Shown here piece by piece: positions 63,055 through 64,000 of a DNA stretch of 64,000 bases (the first letter of the stretch is position 1; every line of letters starts with the position of its first letter). A model generated the notes under the pieces. That model did not search any database and was not told where the DNA came from. It was given only the letters and a program-made list of their open reading frames with translations. The stretch is from Amycolatopsis deserti (GTDB lineage: Bacteria; Actinomycetota; Actinomycetes; Mycobacteriales; Pseudonocardiaceae): positions 248,001 to 312,000 of the forward strand of contig NZ_BNAU01000004.1 in the NCBI RefSeq assembly GCF_014653945.1, in the 5' to 3' direction. Made by a program: the position numbers and the translations under genes.

Positions 63055-63084
63055 CCGCTAATTAACCATTTAGTCCATTAGCGG
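63055..63084. promoter_or_regulatory. Inverted repeat operator before the dehydrogenase
   Basis: CCGCTAAT (63055-63062) and ATTAGCGG (63077-63084) are exact inverted copies with a 14-bp AT-rich centre, 36 bp upstream of the dehydrogenase ATG. No regulator gene is adjacent. Confidence 0.65.
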
Positions 63085-63566
63085 TGGTTGGTGGGCAGCC
63101 GGGCAGCTGACGACGAGTGGGCGCCGGGCAAGGTGGTCGAGGTCAGGAGCGTGGAGCGACCGGCGGGTGGCTCCCGGCGGCACAACTGGGAGCCGGGCAT
63201 CCGCCGAAGGGCGAGGGACTTGGACGCGGGCCGAAGCCACAGCCACCGGCGGAAGTGTGGACGGCGGGCGGGCCGAAGGCGCAGCCCGGCAGGCACACCG
63301 AAGGCACAACCCCGGCGGCGGGCACACCGAAGGTACAGCCCGGAGTGCCGACCGGAGCTGCGGCCATGGGCAGCCGAGTGCCTGCTGGCGGCTCACCGCG
63401 TACTGCGATCAAGACAGAGCCCAAGACGAGAACCCTGGAACGGCCGCCCAGGCCCTGGGGTGCGCGGAGACCGGCGTCCACAGCGCAACCGCTGGGTACG
63501 CGCGGCCACCAAGGCCGGAAACCCCGTGCGGCCGGCCGGCCTCGCCGGGCGTGCGAGGATGCCTTC
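63085..63566. other. About 480-bp spacer without a recognised gene
   Basis: This stretch between the divergent dehydrogenase and menC genes is GC-rich with open frames but no family-like sequence. CCGAAGG followed by an AACC- or AGCC-like tail recurs at about 63273, 63298 and 63327, flanked by GGCACAC. These look like decayed short repeats. Confidence 0.5.
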
Positions 63567-64000
63567 GTGGATGAACCCCTGGTCTACGCGATCCCCCTGC
63601 GGAACCGGTTTCGCGGGGTCACCGTGCGCGAAGGGGTTCTCCTGCGCGGCCCCGCCGGCTGGGGTGAGTTCTGCCCGTTCGCCGATTACGACGATCGCGA
63701 GTGTGCGCCCTGGTTGGCAGCTGCCCTCGAGGCCAGCCGGCAGGGGTGGCCGCCTCCCGTGCGGGATCGGATCGCCGTCAACACCACCGTGCCCGTCGTG
63801 GGGGCCGACGCGGCTCATGAGATGGTCGCGCGCTCGGGGTGCCGCACCGCGAAGGTGAAGGTCGCGGACCCACGGACGTCCATTGTGGAGGACTGTGAAC
63901 GCGTCGCGGCGGTGCGGGACGCGCTCGGGCCTCGGGGAGCCATCCGCGTCGACGCCAACGCCGCCTGGGACGTCGACACGGCGGTCAAGGCCATTCGCGA
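63567..64000 (+). CDS. menC: o-Succinylbenzoate synthase, N-terminal part
   Basis: The first ~144 residues of an enolase-superfamily enzyme of menaquinone synthesis, cut by the window end. The sequence opens with VYAIPLRNRFRGVTVREGVLL and GWGEFCPFADYDD. It continues with the catalytic KxK motif (TAKVKVAD) and IRVDANAAWDVD, which holds the first metal-binding Asp. Start is GTG 63567. The product supplies o-succinylbenzoate for MenE. Confidence 0.88.
   Translation, partial: MDEPLVYAIPLRNRFRGVTVREGVLLRGPAGWGEFCPFADYDDRECAPWLAAALEASRQGWPPPVRDRIAVNTTVPVVGADAAHEMVARSGCRTAKVKVADPRTSIVEDCERVAAVRDALGPRGAIRVDANAAWDVDTAVKAIR

Noticed and set aside
63088-63858. 256-residue open frame before and across menC
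   Set aside because: Its first part is Arg/Ala/Pro-rich shadow sequence over repeats, and its second part overlaps menC out of frame.

Overview
The window is a 64-kb piece of a high-GC actinobacterial chromosome. Most likely it is from the Pseudonocardiaceae (Amycolatopsis-like); this is inferred from gene content, codon use and gene order, since there is no rRNA or tRNA in view. Clues are a resuscitation-promoting factor of Rpf-LysM type, a DinB-fold mycothiol-type enzyme, a conservon (sensor kinase, roadblock, DUF742, GTPase), an XPB-type helicase, IdeR-type iron boxes, an actinobacterial SOS box and frequent GTG/TTG starts. Gene order resembles the Mycobacterium tuberculosis Rv0861c-Rv0883c block as I remember it: DUF3027, MFS, DUF2771, CspB, moaA-moaD, rpfA, moaE/mog/moaC, helicase-associated protein and XPB helicase. 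Here the helicase-associated protein (38.0-40.3 kb) and XPB (55.9-57.6 kb) are separated by about 15.7 kb of other genes.

Layout. 0-8.7 kb: end of an unknown gene, iron-regulated heme oxygenase, superoxide dismutase, arylamine N-acetyltransferase, a secreted unknown behind a second iron box, a MarR-MFS pair, a DHFR-like reductase divergent from a TetR, a purine permease and a DUF2530 protein. 8.7-16.9 kb: sacsin/Hsp90-like ATPase with DUF3027, glutaminyl cyclase, MFS, DUF2771 lipoprotein, cold-shock protein, small membrane protein and HAD phosphatase. 16.9-21.9 kb: a TetR-R2lox operon, a 580-bp hairpin-rich spacer, an acyl-CoA ligase, PhzF and YccF. 21.9-26.7 kb: a decayed head-to-head monooxygenase/TetR pair, a MarR-MFS efflux pair, a probably frameshifted small gene and a metallophosphatase. 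26.7-35.4 kb: molybdenum region (regulator, modABC, a HAD phosphatase, moaA, moaD, a Mog-MoaE fusion, moaC), with rpf in the middle behind a perfect CRP-type site and a long leader. 35.5-41.7 kb: VOC protein, AraC, malic enzyme, small conserved protein, helicase-associated protein, DinB-fold enzyme and TetR. 41.7-53.5 kb: a conservon with a duplicated roadblock-DUF742 pair, a glutamate-type ABC importer without an ATPase, a 23-bp tandem repeat array and a second NIT-domain kinase. 53.7-64 kb: TetR with a frameshifted monooxygenase, XPB helicase, a membrane protein, DUF4253 and DUF72 genes behind two perfect SOS boxes, DJ-1/PfpI protein, IclR, zinc alcohol dehydrogenase and the start of menC.

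Themes. Regulation is unusually readable: iron boxes, CRP and SOS sites, and several iterated operators lie next to their likely regulators. Two paralogous TetR/FAD-monooxygenase loci are both broken, and each monooxygenase has one single-base frameshift; a third candidate frameshift is at 25.7 kb. These may be real decay or base-level errors in the sequence.

The most interesting candidates for undescribed biology are the double-SOS-box DUF4253-DUF72 unit (with an apparent AUC start), the free-standing iron box followed by a hairpin at 2.6 kb, the structured rpf leader, the 23-bp array inside the glutamate transporter locus, and the large palindromes at 18.5-19.0 kb.
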